Origin: Caldilineales bacterium
GTDB taxonomy: Bacteria; Chloroflexota; Anaerolineae; J102
DNA: 64,000 nt
Direction: 5' to 3'
Assembly: GCA_024102915.1 (NCBI GenBank)
Contig: JAGFJG010000041.1
Coordinates: 1 to 64,000, forward strand
In this document: piece after piece, positions 54,056 to 63,670 of the stretch
Position numbering within the stretch: position 1 is the first letter of the stretch
Layout of the letters: every line of letters begins with the position of its first letter
Made by a program: the position numbers and the translations under genes
The notes under the pieces: generated by a model
The model's database searches: none
What the model saw: only the letters and a program-made list of their open reading frames with translations
Told to the model about the DNA's origin: nothing

Positions 54056-56926
54056 TCAGCCTGTGTCGTCGGTGGTTTCAGCCACGCTTGCTGGCTCGGG
54101 TCTGGATTCAAGCTGAAGATAGCGACCATCGACCCATCCCGATAGTTTCAGTTCCGGTTCCTCGACCGCATACCAGGGCGTGTTGCCGACCAGTTCTGGC
54201 CCATCTTTGACGACCAACATCATTCCCGGTTTTGCCTCACCCACCACCAGGTTATTCAGCCCGGCGGCAAGGCGCAGGTTGAGTTGTTCGACCCCGGCCT
54301 TGAGTCGCACTGAATCGCCCGAACGGAATCCGGTCGATTGTACCAGTTCGGTGGAGGCAAGACCGGATATATCTTCGTCGGGCGGGATGATGGTGAGCAA
54401 GCGGCCCAGCACCCAGCCGGAAAGGCCGGTATCCAGCACTTTAACCTGGAACCACTTGCCGTCGCTCGATTCTTCCGGGCCTTTGCGGATGACCATGATC
54501 TGGCGAGGGCGGGCAGAGCCGACGATGCGCTGGTCCTGACCCGGCCCGGAGCGAATATTGATGCCTTGCGAGCGTTCGCTGGGCGCAACCCGAACGCCCG
54601 GCCACATCCCCAATTTCTGTTTGGGTAATGAGGCGATTGGGATAATCGCCTTGGCTTTGGCTGGCTCAGGCTGACCTGAAATGCTTCGTGAAACCGGCGT
54701 CGGGTTACAGTCTGCAAGCGTCGCCAGCCGCACGTTGTTGCGGTTGGCCCAATTCTGCGCGGCCTGTCGATCGCCATCACGTTGCGGCACGGGAATGAAC
54801 AGCGCCTGGGCGTAGATCGATGGCGGGAGATCCGCCTGTAATGCAGGAACGCAATACCCACGGGTCTGTGACTTTATCGCGGCAGTCTGGGGGGCGTTGG
54901 GCGAGCCCGGCAGTGCGAAGACTTCTTCATACGCATGATCGCAGTTTGGCTGATAACGGCTGAGCATTGTGTCACAAACGGGCGCTGTATAAACCCCGGA
55001 CGGCGGCTCGAATCCGACCGGCAGTGGCTTACCCACATAACCGAGGCTGGGATACAGGTTCGGGGAAGCCCATATTTTTTCCATGATATCATGCCAGATT
55101 GGGGCCGCGCCCTGCGAGCCGTAGATATTTCTCATGCGCTTGCTGTCGCTGTTGCCTACCCAGACGCCCACGGTCACATAAGGGGTGAAGCCTACGGTGA
55201 GGTTATCGCGCCAGTCGTCGGTGGTGCCTGTCTTGACCGCCGCCGGTTGGCTGGCCTGCAATGCCGAATTGCGCCCAAATACGAACTGGCGCATACGGTT
55301 ATCGCTGAGCATGCTGCTTAATTGGTAAGCTGTGGCCGGTGAAACCGCCTGCACGGGTATATCGGGCGTCTGCGCTCGGAAAAGCGACCGCCCCGCCCCA
55401 TCGGTGATTTCTGTGATGGGTTGAATGGGCACGTAAGCGCCGCCATTGGCCAGGGTGGCAAAAGCATGGGTCAATTCCAGCAATGTCACCTCATAGCCGC
55501 CAACGGCCAGGGAAAGGCCGTAATCATCGACCGGACGCCGCCAGGATTCGATGCCAAGTTTGCGCGCGGTATCCAGCATGGCCGGTATCCCAACCGCTTC
55601 CAGCGTTTTGATGGCCGGTACATTAAGTGAGTTGGCAAGCGCGGCCCGCATCCGGGTGGCGCCATAATAGCGTCCGGTCGAGTTGCGCGGGACATATCGC
55701 TGCCCGTTGCCCATGACATAGGTGGTGGGGACATCCCAAATGATTGACGCGGGCGACCATCCATTTTCCAGCGCCGTGGCGTATACGACTGGCTTGATGG
55801 ACGACCCCGGCTGCCTGGGACTGATCGCCATGTTTACCTGTCCGTCGATCTCCTCATTGTAATAATCGATGCTGCCGACCATCGCCAGAATTTGACCTGT
55901 GGCAGGATGGAGGATCGTCACGGCGGCGTTGCCGGCCCGATGTTTTTCGCTGATCACGGCGATCTGAGCGGCGGCAATCCTCTCGGCAATCTGCTGAAAG
56001 CGCAGATCGAGAGATGTGTGAATTTGCAGGCCCTGATGCATTCCCTCGGGGCCATACCGCTCAAGGAGCATCTCCCGGATGTAATCGACAAAGTGCGGAG
56101 CCCGCAGCACGGGCGTCGCCGGTGAAACGCGAATGACTTCTTCCTGGGCCGCCCGCCTTTCCTCAGCAGTAATGTAGCCCTGGCGCTGCATCAATCCCAA
56201 CACAACGCGTTGACGCCCGAACGCCGCTTCGGGATGGATGATCGGATCGTATTCATTGGGTGATTGCGGCAGTCCGGCCAGCAAGGCGCTTTCACCCAGC
56301 GTCAGGGCGGAGAGCGGCTTCTGCAGATAGGTCTCGGCTGCGGCGGCGATGCCATAAGCCTGATGGCCGTAGTACACCGTGTTCAGATACATCTCGAGTA
56401 TCTGCTCCTTGGTGTAGTTATCCTCAAGATCCATGGCCATGAATGCTTCGTTCAGCTTTCGGCGCATGGTCAACTCGTACCGTTCCTCGTCTCCCATCAG
56501 CAAGCCGCGCGCCAATTGCTGGCTGATGGTGCTGGCCCCGGAGACGATATCATCCGATTGCCAGTTTTGGTACGCAGCACGCGCAATCGCCGCCATATCG
56601 ATCCCTGCGTGCTTGAAGAAGTTCTTATCCTCAGTCGCGACGGTGGCGGCGATTAGCTGTTGGGGCACCTGATCAAGCGCGACAACTGTACGGCGACCTC
56701 TGTCACTGATCTCGTACAGCAGGATGCCGTGGCGATCCAGAATGCGGGTTGTCTGAATCGGCGGCGCCCCCGTTACTGCGGTAAGTCGCTCGATAGCAGC
56801 AGCGACGGAGTCTGATTCAGATTCGGCACGTACGTCGGACGCGCCAAACGCGCACACTGCACCCATGATCAGCGCAATGAGCAATATGGACGATAATTTC
56901 TGAAATGAATTGTTTCGCGGGTTCAT
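54056..56926 (-). CDS. Class A penicillin-binding protein (transglycosylase-transpeptidase) with SH3-like tail
   Basis: A 956-aa protein with an N-terminal membrane anchor or signal (about 12-32). The GT51 domain has EDKNFFKHAGID (from Glu99) and GASTISQQLARGLLM. The transpeptidase domain has active-site Ser375-Ser-Ile-Lys378 (the S-x-x-K motif), ANSLNVP as the SxN motif, and KTGT at 565-568. After about residue 700 come a linker and two or three SH3-like repeats (GINIRSGPGQDQRIVGS..., QLNLRLAAGLNNLVVGE...), which bind cell wall. It joins and cross-links peptidoglycan outside the membrane. I chose the ATG at 56926, at the start of the signal. Confidence 0.94.
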   Translation of the reverse strand: MNPRNNSFQKLSSILLIALIMGAVCAFGASDVRAESESDSVAAAIERLTAVTGAPPIQTTRILDRHGILLYEISDRGRRTVVALDQVPQQLIAATVATEDKNFFKHAGIDMAAIARAAYQNWQSDDIVSGASTISQQLARGLLMGDEERYELTMRRKLNEAFMAMDLEDNYTKEQILEMYLNTVYYGHQAYGIAAAAETYLQKPLSALTLGESALLAGLPQSPNEYDPIIHPEAAFGRQRVVLGLMQRQGYITAEERRAAQEEVIRVSPATPVLRAPHFVDYIREMLLERYGPEGMHQGLQIHTSLDLRFQQIAERIAAAQIAVISEKHRAGNAAVTILHPATGQILAMVGSIDYYNEEIDGQVNMAISPRQPGSSIKPVVYATALENGWSPASIIWDVPTTYVMGNGQRYVPRNSTGRYYGATRMRAALANSLNVPAIKTLEAVGIPAMLDTARKLGIESWRRPVDDYGLSLAVGGYEVTLLELTHAFATLANGGAYVPIQPITEITDGAGRSLFRAQTPDIPVQAVSPATAYQLSSMLSDNRMRQFVFGRNSALQASQPAAVKTGTTDDWRDNLTVGFTPYVTVGVWVGNSDSKRMRNIYGSQGAAPIWHDIMEKIWASPNLYPSLGYVGKPLPVGFEPPSGVYTAPVCDTMLSRYQPNCDHAYEEVFALPGSPNAPQTAAIKSQTRGYCVPALQADLPPSIYAQALFIPVPQRDGDRQAAQNWANRNNVRLATLADCNPTPVSRSISGQPEPAKAKAIIPIASLPKQKLGMWPGVRVAPSERSQGINIRSGPGQDQRIVGSARPRQIMVIRKGPEESSDGKWFQVKVLDTGLSGWVLGRLLTIIPPDEDISGLASTELVQSTGFRSGDSVRLKAGVEQLNLRLAAGLNNLVVGEAKPGMMLVVKDGPELVGNTPWYAVEEPELKLSGWVDGRYLQLESRPEPASVAETTDDTG

Positions 56927-57288
56927 AAGACAATGCTCGACTTGAGGGGGGAATGAGCAACGATAGAAACCGACATTAAACCCAATTAAAGACATTCTAT
57001 ATCGAATCCAAGGAGATGGCAAATAAGCCCGATAGAGGAGTCTCTAATTGTTTCGCGCGCTATCCCAATTCGCGTCGTTGAAAAGCAAAAACCCTTTGAC
57101 AAGGGCAGACGATGTTGTCTATTTGCATTTAACAACACATGATAATGGCTTCAACCTACATGACGACAGTAAGCTAACGAATAGAGCGCGTTCGCTTACA
57201 TACCGCTATACGAATCGGCGTTGGTCGGTCGAATTCGTCGTCGCCAGGCATTCTCCTTTGCCGAATAGAGGGATGGAGTCTAAGATTT
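56927..57288. other. Divergent intergenic region between the PBP and DnaE genes
   Basis: A 362-bp space that must hold both promoters. The plus-strand promoter at 57096-57125 is the only one I can name. No LexA-type inverted repeat (GAAC-N4-GTTC) was found before the DnaE gene. The frame at 57048-57425 overlaps the DnaE start and has no recognisable content. Confidence 0.4.
57096..57125 (+). promoter_or_regulatory. Possible promoter of the DnaE-like gene
   Basis: TTGACA (57096-57101), an 18-bp spacer, and TATTTG (57120-57125). It would give a leader of about 155 nt. Confidence 0.4.
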
Positions 57289-60200
57289 GTGGCGATGGCA
57301 AACACAGAGTTCACTCACCTGCAGGTGTATTCTCACTATTCGCTGCTTCGAGCCACCGCAAACGTCGAGCAGTTAGCGAGTCGCGCCTCCCAGGAGGGAT
57401 TTTCGCATCTTGCGCTCACAGATAGGAACGCCTTGTATGGGGTTGTGGCGTTTGCGCGTGCGTGTCAAAATGCCGGCATCACACCGCTGATTGGAATGAC
57501 AGTTCTGCTCCAAACAGAGGCCGATATGACCGATGCGAAGAGCGCTCTAGAAGTGATGACGTTGATTGCTGCGAATAGTGACGGTTATCGCTCGCTTTGT
57601 CGGCTATCTTCTCACATTCAGGCGCATCCCTATCGTGAACAAAAGAAAAACGCCGGTCTGACCTGGCAGGAATTGGCTGATCATGCCGGAGGTCTGATCG
57701 CTGTGGCCGGGGGAAGGCGCAGTCGCTTAGGCGAATCGTTGCGGGGCGGGGATATCGCCGCCGCCGCTCGCTATGTCAGTCGCCTGGGCGGGGTGTTCGA
57801 TGAACGCGCGTTCCTGGCATCCGAAATCCACCACGCCGAAGACCATGTCATCGCTGCCGAAATCGCCGGTCTGTCCGCCCGCTTTGGCATTCCGGTGGTG
57901 GCGATGCAACCGGTTTACTGTATGGAACCGGAAGATCGGCATCTGCTGAGGCTGCTCAGGGCGATTGATTTGAATATGCGGATCGAACAGGTTCCGCCAG
58001 AGGAATTGCCCGATTCAGGTGATGAAAATGCCGAAAACTACTGGATTTCACTATCCGAAATTGAGAAACGTTTCGCTGATCACCCGGATTTCGTGGCGAA
58101 TGTAGCCGAAGTCGTGCAGATATGCTCGCCCGCGCTGCCGGATGGGCGGGCGATTTGGCCGGCGCTCGACCTGCCCGCCGGGCAAACTCCCGACGGTGTT
58201 CTGGCGAACTTGGCCGAACAGGGGATGCAAGAGCGTTATGAGGGCGATGACTTGGCTGAGACGGCGGTCCGCTTGCAAAAGGAGTTAGGCGTCATCGCCG
58301 AGCAGGGCTTTTCTCCCCTGTTTTTGCTCGTCGCCGACATCGTCGGATTCGCCCGATCTCAAGATATTCCCGTCAGCACGCGCGGCAGCGTCGCCAACTC
58401 GCTCGTTGCTTACTGCGTCGGCATCACCACGGTCGATCCCATCCTGCATGACCTGTTGTTCGAGCGGTTTCTCAACCCCGCCCGTAGTGAAGCCCCGGAT
58501 ATCGACCTTGATTTCTGCAGTCGTCGCCGTGACGAAGTGCTAGACTATGTGCGCCAAAGATATGGCGAGGACCGCTTCGCCCTGGTTTCGACGCTGAGCA
58601 CCATGCGCCCGCGTTCCGCCCTAAGAGAGGCGGGAAAAGCGTATGGGTTGGACAATGATGTCATTGATGATCTGGTGAAGCGAGCACCGCATGGTTGGCA
58701 CCCAGACCCGCGGCGAAGGACGACCGCCACGCTTGCTGACCTGGCGGAGACGCTGCCCGATGCGACCCAAAGGCGCGTTGTGATCGACGCTGCCCGCATC
58801 ATCGGCCAGCCTCATCACCTTAGCGTTCATCCGGGAGGGATTGTCATTTGCCCGGGGCCGCTTACCGATTTCGTGCCCGTGCAGATGGCGCCCAAAGGCT
58901 TCTTGATCACCCAATTCGATCACGTCGACGCTGAAGCCATCGGCCTGCCAAAGGTCGATCTGCTGGGCATTCGGGCGTTGACTGTGCTGTCTGATGCGGC
59001 GGAACTCATTCGCCGCAATCATGACCCAAACTTCCGAGTCGCCGACATCCGGCTCGATGACCCGGCTACCGCCAAACTGATTTCGCAGGCCCGAACCATC
59101 GGCGTTTTTCAGTGTGAGTCCACCGGCGCGCAGCGCACATTGCGGCAGTTGCAGGCCCGAAATGTGGCTGATCTCGCCATCGCCAATGCCTTTTTCAAGC
59201 CAGGCCCGGCCACAGGCGGCATGGCCAAAGCGTTTGTACGGCGCTATCGGGGCGAAGAGCGTGTCGAGTACCTGCACGCGGCACTGGAACCGATTTTGGG
59301 ACGCACGAAAGGGGTGTTGATATTCCAGGAACAGATTCTGCGCATAGCCACTGAAATTGCCGGTCTTTCATGGGCACAGGCCGATCATCTCCGGCGGGGC
59401 ATGAGCAAGTTCCAGGCGACGGAGATGGAGGCGATGCGGGAGGCGTTTGTCGATGGCTGCCAACGCCCAACGCCGGGGCCAGGTTTCAGCTTGCGCCAGG
59501 CCAGCGCCCTATGGGAGCAGGTCGTCGCCTTCGCCGGATATGGATTCAATCAGGGACATGCCACCGCCTATGCTGATGTCAGCTACCGTTCCGCTTTTCT
59601 CAAGACCCATTTTCCCACAGAATTTCTATGCGCAAGGCTGGCTGACCACGGCGGATTTCATCACCCTGCTATCTATATGGCCGAGGCGGTGCGATTGGGC
59701 ATCCGTGTGAAACCGCCCTACGTCAACCGTTCACGCAGCCGCTTCACCCTGACCTTTGAGCCTGACCCCACCCTGTGGATGGGGCTCGGACAGGTGCGGG
59801 ACTTGCGACGCACGACCATCCGCAGCATGATCGCCGCCCGGCGTGAACGAACGTTTGATGATGTACGCGATGTGCTGGCACGCGTGCCAATGCAGGCCAA
59901 AGAGATTCGCCACCTCATCCAGTGCGGGGCGCTCGACGGGCTGGGCGAACATCGGGCGGGAATGCTGAATGAAGCGGAGGGAATCCTTTCTTCGGGTAGC
60001 GCTTTGCAGCTTGCGTTCGATTTTGATCGGGCCGAAACTGAGGCGGACGCGCCTCAACAACGTCTGGCCTGGGAACGCGCCACTCTGGGCTTGCCTGTCA
60101 GCGTTACACCTCTGGACGCGTTGAATGATCGGGATGGCGCGATACCGCTGAAAGATTTGCAGACCAGAGCCGGGCGCAGGTATACGACGCTTGGATTCAG

Positions 60201-60405
60201 GCTGCCCGGTTGGACCGGGGGCAAGGGGTTCTTTTTGAGCGATGGCCAGGATTTTGTTGTGGCGATGGAAGATGGGGATAAGAAAGCGCCGACGGCCTGG
60301 AAGCCGCTCCGGGTGACGGGTCGCTGGCTGTTAGACGAATGGGGTATGGGACGACTGATCATCGAGGAATTGATCGTCCTCGATCAGGCGGCTGGATGGG
60401 CGTAA
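57289..60405 (+). CDS. DNA polymerase III alpha subunit-like protein (DnaE2-type)
   Basis: A 1038-aa C-family polymerase. The PHP domain comes first (about 5-200), then the palm with PDIDLDFC (catalytic Asp residues at 404, 406 and 408), VSTRGSVANSLVAYC, and the finger part with HPGGIVICPGPLTDFVPVQ. The region FKPGPA...GVLIFQEQILRIATEIAGLSWAQADHLRRGMSK is typical, and a short OB-like end follows. The length fits DnaE2/ImuC rather than a replicative DnaE1 (about 1160). In the PHP part the metal ligands are lost (HLQVYSHYS and TDRNALYG instead of LHxHSxYS and TDHGN). No imuA or imuB is near. I chose GTG at 57289, with GGAG ten bases before; an ATG at 57295 is an option. Confidence 0.92.
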   Translation: MAMANTEFTHLQVYSHYSLLRATANVEQLASRASQEGFSHLALTDRNALYGVVAFARACQNAGITPLIGMTVLLQTEADMTDAKSALEVMTLIAANSDGYRSLCRLSSHIQAHPYREQKKNAGLTWQELADHAGGLIAVAGGRRSRLGESLRGGDIAAAARYVSRLGGVFDERAFLASEIHHAEDHVIAAEIAGLSARFGIPVVAMQPVYCMEPEDRHLLRLLRAIDLNMRIEQVPPEELPDSGDENAENYWISLSEIEKRFADHPDFVANVAEVVQICSPALPDGRAIWPALDLPAGQTPDGVLANLAEQGMQERYEGDDLAETAVRLQKELGVIAEQGFSPLFLLVADIVGFARSQDIPVSTRGSVANSLVAYCVGITTVDPILHDLLFERFLNPARSEAPDIDLDFCSRRRDEVLDYVRQRYGEDRFALVSTLSTMRPRSALREAGKAYGLDNDVIDDLVKRAPHGWHPDPRRRTTATLADLAETLPDATQRRVVIDAARIIGQPHHLSVHPGGIVICPGPLTDFVPVQMAPKGFLITQFDHVDAEAIGLPKVDLLGIRALTVLSDAAELIRRNHDPNFRVADIRLDDPATAKLISQARTIGVFQCESTGAQRTLRQLQARNVADLAIANAFFKPGPATGGMAKAFVRRYRGEERVEYLHAALEPILGRTKGVLIFQEQILRIATEIAGLSWAQADHLRRGMSKFQATEMEAMREAFVDGCQRPTPGPGFSLRQASALWEQVVAFAGYGFNQGHATAYADVSYRSAFLKTHFPTEFLCARLADHGGFHHPAIYMAEAVRLGIRVKPPYVNRSRSRFTLTFEPDPTLWMGLGQVRDLRRTTIRSMIAARRERTFDDVRDVLARVPMQAKEIRHLIQCGALDGLGEHRAGMLNEAEGILSSGSALQLAFDFDRAETEADAPQQRLAWERATLGLPVSVTPLDALNDRDGAIPLKDLQTRAGRRYTTLGFRLPGWTGGKGFFLSDGQDFVVAMEDGDKKAPTAWKPLRVTGRWLLDEWGMGRLIIEELIVLDQAAGWA

Positions 60406-60409
60406 TTGG

Positions 60410-60784
60410 CTAGCGCCCAAAATACAGACGTCGTGAATAGATGAGCATTCCCAAGAGCGTCAGGTCGAGCATCAGGGTGAGGAAATCCAGCAGGCCGAAT
60501 TCGTCGGTGAAGGTGAGGATAATGTTGATCACCAGCACGAAGATTGCCAGATAGAAGTATCGACGACGCAGCTTCCCAAGCCCCCATCCAGCCAAGAGCA
60601 TGGCGGCAACGTTGCCGAACATCAGCAAAGCGACAATCAGAAAAGTCAGCGATTGGGCAGGGCTGGCTGAAAGTCGCCACAGGCTGATTGCGCCCAACGC
60701 CAGCCATACGACAGCATTCGCATAGAACAAAACCTGGCTGGCGCGGACGATTGTTGGCTTATTGGGTTCGATCAAAACCGTCAT
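60410..60784 (-). CDS. Small membrane protein of unknown function
   Basis: A 124-aa protein with four hydrophobic segments (about 17-36, 44-66, 74-92 and 97-115) and short loops; the C-terminus SRRLYFGR is charged and cytoplasmic. I do not recognise a family. Its ATG at 60784 overlaps the stop of the ACT-domain gene by 4 bp, so the two are coupled; the upstream frame to 60856 is a shadow. It ends 4 bp after the convergent DnaE stop. Confidence 0.75.
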   Translation of the reverse strand: MTVLIEPNKPTIVRASQVLFYANAVVWLALGAISLWRLSASPAQSLTFLIVALLMFGNVAAMLLAGWGLGKLRRRYFYLAIFVLVINIILTFTDEFGLLDFLTLMLDLTLLGMLIYSRRLYFGR

Positions 60785-61320
60785 GCCCCTGTCTGGCTGG
60801 ATATCTCGATATCGACATTGAGATTCACACCGAGCGCAACCAATCCTTCCTGCCACTCATCATCCGCAAGCGACGGCGGTGCCAGCACGGTCGCTTCCAT
60901 GGCGAAAAGGGGTATACCGGACATTGGGGCTTTGACGGTATCGGTATCCATCGCCTCGATGTTGATGCTCTTTTCCGCCAGATAATGAGCTACATTGTAG
61001 ACGATGCCCTCATGATCGGCGCCGGTGAGTTTAACGCTGTATGGTTTCCAGTCGGCATAATGCGCCGCCGAGTAGCCGCGTTCGGTGACGCTGGTCGTCA
61101 ATTTAAAGCCTTCATCTCGCAAAGAGCGCACGTGCTCCCGCAACGCATCCAGGTTCGCTTCGGCGACATCGACCAGCATCAGCGTGGCGAACTCGCCGCC
61201 CAGGCGAGCCATACGGCTGGCCTCTACATTCCCATGATAATCGAGCACCATTTTGGTCAGCCGTTCGACGATGCCGACCCGATCCTGACCTGTCAATGTG
61301 ATAACTAGATTTTTTCTCAT
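60781..61320 (-). CDS. Double ACT-domain protein (GcvR-like)
   Basis: A 179-aa protein with two ACT domains (about 3-80 and 95-172): NLVITLTGQDRVGIVERLTKMVLDYHGNVEASRMARLGGEFATLMLVD, and SVKLTGADHEGIVYNVAHYLAEKSINIEAMDTDT. This is the layout of the glycine cleavage regulator GcvR family, which binds amino acids and controls partner proteins. No gcvA or gcv operon is near. GGAG stands seven bases before the ATG. The small membrane protein gene overlaps its end. Confidence 0.88.
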   Translation of the reverse strand: MRKNLVITLTGQDRVGIVERLTKMVLDYHGNVEASRMARLGGEFATLMLVDVAEANLDALREHVRSLRDEGFKLTTSVTERGYSAAHYADWKPYSVKLTGADHEGIVYNVAHYLAEKSINIEAMDTDTVKAPMSGIPLFAMEATVLAPPSLADDEWQEGLVALGVNLNVDIEISSQTGA

Positions 61321-61452
61321 TGCAAATCTCCATCACTTTGGGTTTGAAGTGGTTTGGGTGAAAGGTTATCATAATTGCCGTGAAATACTGAACTCGTCCG
61401 AACAAATTTGATGCGGCCAGAATGCCAACGCTCAATAACCCCGCCGATAGCC

Positions 61453-62238
61453 ATGAACCCGAACCCATCATTTGACCTGACCGGAAAGACCGCCATCATC
61501 ACCGGCGCGTCGCGCGGCATTGGCGAGGCGATTGCGAGGGCCTATGCCGGGGCCGGGGCCTGTGTGGTTCTGTCCAGCCGCAAGCTAGAAGGACTAGAGG
61601 AAGTCGCGGCCAGCATCCGCGCCGCTGGCGGGCAAGCCCTGGCAATCGCCGCGCACACAGGCGACTCTGAGGCGATTGCAAATCTGGTCGCAACGGCCAC
61701 GCGAGAATTCGGCGGCGTGGACATCCTTGTTAACAACGCCGCCACCAACCCCCATTTCGGCCCTCTGCTTGCGGCTGACGAAGGCCAGTGGGACAAAATC
61801 CTGGACGTCAATGTGAAGGGTTATTTCCGATTGGTCCGGGCCTGCGTGCCGGAAATGCGACGGCGCGGCGGCGGAAAAATCATCAACATGGCTTCAGTAG
61901 CGGGACTCAAGCCGCAGCCGATGATGGGCGTGTATTCGGTGAGCAAGGCGGCGGTGTTGATGCTGACCCAGGCGCTGGCCATGGAATTGGCGGGTGAAAA
62001 CGTCCAGGTCAATGCCATCGCCCCCGGCTTTGTCAAGACGAAATTCAGCAGCGCATTGTGGGCGAATCAGTCTTTCCACGATGCCATCGTCAAAACCGTG
62101 CCGCAGCAGCGCATGGCCGATGCGGGCGAAATCATCGGCATTGCTCTGTATCTGGCTTCCCCGGCATCCAGCTTTACCACCGGGGCTGTGTTTGTGGTGG
62201 ATGGCGGGCAACTGGTCGGGCATGGCATCCAGCTTTGA
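61453..62238 (+). CDS. Short-chain dehydrogenase/reductase (FabG-like)
   Basis: A 261-aa classical SDR. The cofactor motif is TGASRGIG (17-24), followed by NNAATN, the catalytic Ser in NMASVAGL, and Tyr161-x3-Lys165 ([10 protein letters not shown]). The end [18 protein letters not shown] is typical. An Arg after the glycine motif (SSRKLEG) suggests NADPH. The substrate is not visible; relatives include peroxisomal DHRS4-like and 3-oxoacyl reductases. I chose the ATG at 61453; its stop overlaps the next gene start. Confidence 0.9.
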   Translation: MNPNPSFDLTGKTAIITGASRGIGEAIARAYAGAGACVVLSSRKLEGLEEVAASIRAAGGQALAIAAHTGDSEAIANLVATATREFGGVDILVNNAATNPHFGPLLAADEGQWDKILDVNVKGYFRLVRACVPEMRRRGGGKIINMASVAGLKPQPMMGVYSVSKAAVLMLTQALAMELAGENVQVNAIAPGFVKTKFSSALWANQSFHDAIVKTVPQQRMADAGEIIGIALYLASPASSFTTGAVFVVDGGQLVGHGIQL

Positions 62239-62921
62239 GGGAGCAAAAGGGATCGGGCATCGGCACGCTGGGCGAAGGCGCGCTTCACGCTCAACTCAAG
62301 GCGCGGCTGGCGCAACCGGGTGACGAATTCGAGGTCGTCGTCGATGGTTATGTGATCGATATCGTACGCGGCGATTTGTTGATCGAAGTGCAGACTCGCA
62401 ATTTCTCCGCCATGCGGCGAAAGTTACGAAAATTATTAGAGTGTCATCAGGTCATCGTCGCCCATCCCATCGCCATGGAGAAATGGATCGTGCGGGTGAG
62501 CGATGAGGGCGAGGTTTTGAGCCGTCGCAAATCGCCGAAACGAGGCCGGACGGCGGACGTGTTCTACGAATTGGTGCGTATCCCTCACCTGCTGACTCAC
62601 CCCAACCTTTCGGTGCTGGCGCTTGGCATCCACGAAGAGGAGATTCGGGTGGACGATGGCCGGGGGAGTTGGCGGCGCAAGGGTTGGAGCATTCACGACC
62701 GGCGATTGCTGAAAGTGATCTCGCAGGCCATGCTGGCTCAACCGGCCAATTATCTGGCATTCCTGCCGTCCGACCTGCGCCAACCTTTCACCAATCGGGA
62801 GCTGGCGGAAGCGCTGAATTGCCGGATTTCATTGGCGCAGAAGATGACCTACACATTGCGAGGCGCGGGATTACTCGAAATCGCAGGAAAACAGGGGAAT
62901 GCTTACATATATATGACCTAG
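62235..62921 (+). CDS. Hypothetical protein, possible nuclease fold with winged helix
   Basis: A 228-aa protein. The N-terminal part has Glu14 ([11 protein letters not shown]), Asp42 and Glu51-x-Gln53 in [20 protein letters not shown], which reads like a PD-(D/E)XK nuclease core with Gln for the usual Lys. The C-terminal part (about 175-228) looks like a winged helix: [42 protein letters not shown]. The middle ([24 protein letters not shown]) is basic. I know no named family with certainty. No ATG or GTG fits; I chose TTG at 62235, which overlaps the SDR stop (cTTGAg), so it is coupled to that gene. Confidence 0.7.
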   Translation: MREQKGSGIGTLGEGALHAQLKARLAQPGDEFEVVVDGYVIDIVRGDLLIEVQTRNFSAMRRKLRKLLECHQVIVAHPIAMEKWIVRVSDEGEVLSRRKSPKRGRTADVFYELVRIPHLLTHPNLSVLALGIHEEEIRVDDGRGSWRRKGWSIHDRRLLKVISQAMLAQPANYLAFLPSDLRQPFTNRELAEALNCRISLAQKMTYTLRGAGLLEIAGKQGNAYIYMT

Positions 62922-63096
62922 ATCATGGCGCGGGACCGGGGATTCATTACACTAAAGGAATAGGCACCAAAGACCGAACGCGAGTTTGTCCCAGTATTTG
63001 CACACTCTTTGTGTCAACTTGGGCTGGCCGCAATACATCAAAATCTCTCTGAGCCGCGACGCCGATGACGACTTCGTATGGATATATTTTATTAAT

Positions 63097-63139
63097 AGAC
63101 CGTCATTTGGGTTTGCGAGTCAGGCCGGGATGACGGTCT
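63097..63139 (+). terminator. Terminator-like hairpin before the HMA-like gene
   Basis: A perfect 10-bp stem, AGACCGTCAT (63097-63106) with ATGACGGTCT (63130-63139), has a 23-base loop and is followed by CTTCTCTT. It lies 39 bp before the next start, so it either ends the upstream unit or is a leader hairpin of the coo region. Confidence 0.5.
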
Positions 63140-63178
63140 CTTCTCTTATTCAACTCCACCACCGATCTGAGGAAATCT

Positions 63179-63568
63179 ATGGAAACAATCACGATTGAAG
63201 TTCCAGCCATGTTCGCCGATCACCACGTGACCGAGGTGCGGCGTATTTTGTTGGAACTGGCCGGTGTGGAAGACGTGTACGCCAGCAGCGCCTTCCAGGT
63301 TGTCGAAGTCACCTACGAGCCGGGAAAGGTCAGCCCTGAGGCAGTCGAAGCTGCGCTCGACCAGGCCGGGTATTTGGGCAAGCTGCCCGTGCCGGCTGAA
63401 TCGGGCAAAGCTGTGACCGACTCGGACGGCGACCCCACCTATTTCCGGCACACCGCCGCATTCTCCCAGACAGGCCAGACGGTCGGGTTTGGGCAACAAG
63501 TTGAATCGGCAGCTCGCCCGCTTTGGCCGTGTCCTGGAATCGGTGCGGTCAAGACGATGGGGGACTGA
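63179..63568 (+). CDS. HMA-like domain protein without CxxC, beside cooS
   Basis: A 129-aa protein. Residues 1-70 follow the ferredoxin-like heavy-metal-associated fold: METITIEVPAMFADHHVTEVRRILLELAGVEDVYASSAFQVVEVTYEPGKVSPEAVEAALDQAGY. The loop that normally has MxCxxC reads PAMFADHHV, so a pair of His replaces the Cys. The rest (70-129) is flexible, with one Cys near the end. GAGGAAA stands before the ATG. The CO dehydrogenase gene starts 102 bp later, so a role in metal handling for CooS is possible (inference). Confidence 0.75.
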   Translation: METITIEVPAMFADHHVTEVRRILLELAGVEDVYASSAFQVVEVTYEPGKVSPEAVEAALDQAGYLGKLPVPAESGKAVTDSDGDPTYFRHTAAFSQTGQTVGFGQQVESAARPLWPCPGIGAVKTMGD

Positions 63569-63571
63569 AGA

Positions 63572-63658
63572 AAGCAGTTTGCAGTAAGCAGTGATCAGTA
63601 AATAGTACGCAGTGAGTTTTCACTGAATACTGATCACGAACCCCTGAATACTGAACAC
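63572..63658. repeat. CAGTGATCAGT-type word repeat, inverted
   Basis: AGCAGTTTGCAGTAAGCAG and CAGTGATCAGTAAATAG face TTTTCACTGAATACTGATCA and CTGAATACTGAACAC. It stands between the HMA-like gene and cooS. Confidence 0.6.
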
Positions 63659-63670
63659 GGGAGATAACAC

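Noticed and set aside
57048..57425. 125-aa frame overlapping the DnaE start
   Set aside because: Out of frame with DnaE, no Shine-Dalgarno site, no recognisable content; it covers the predicted promoter.
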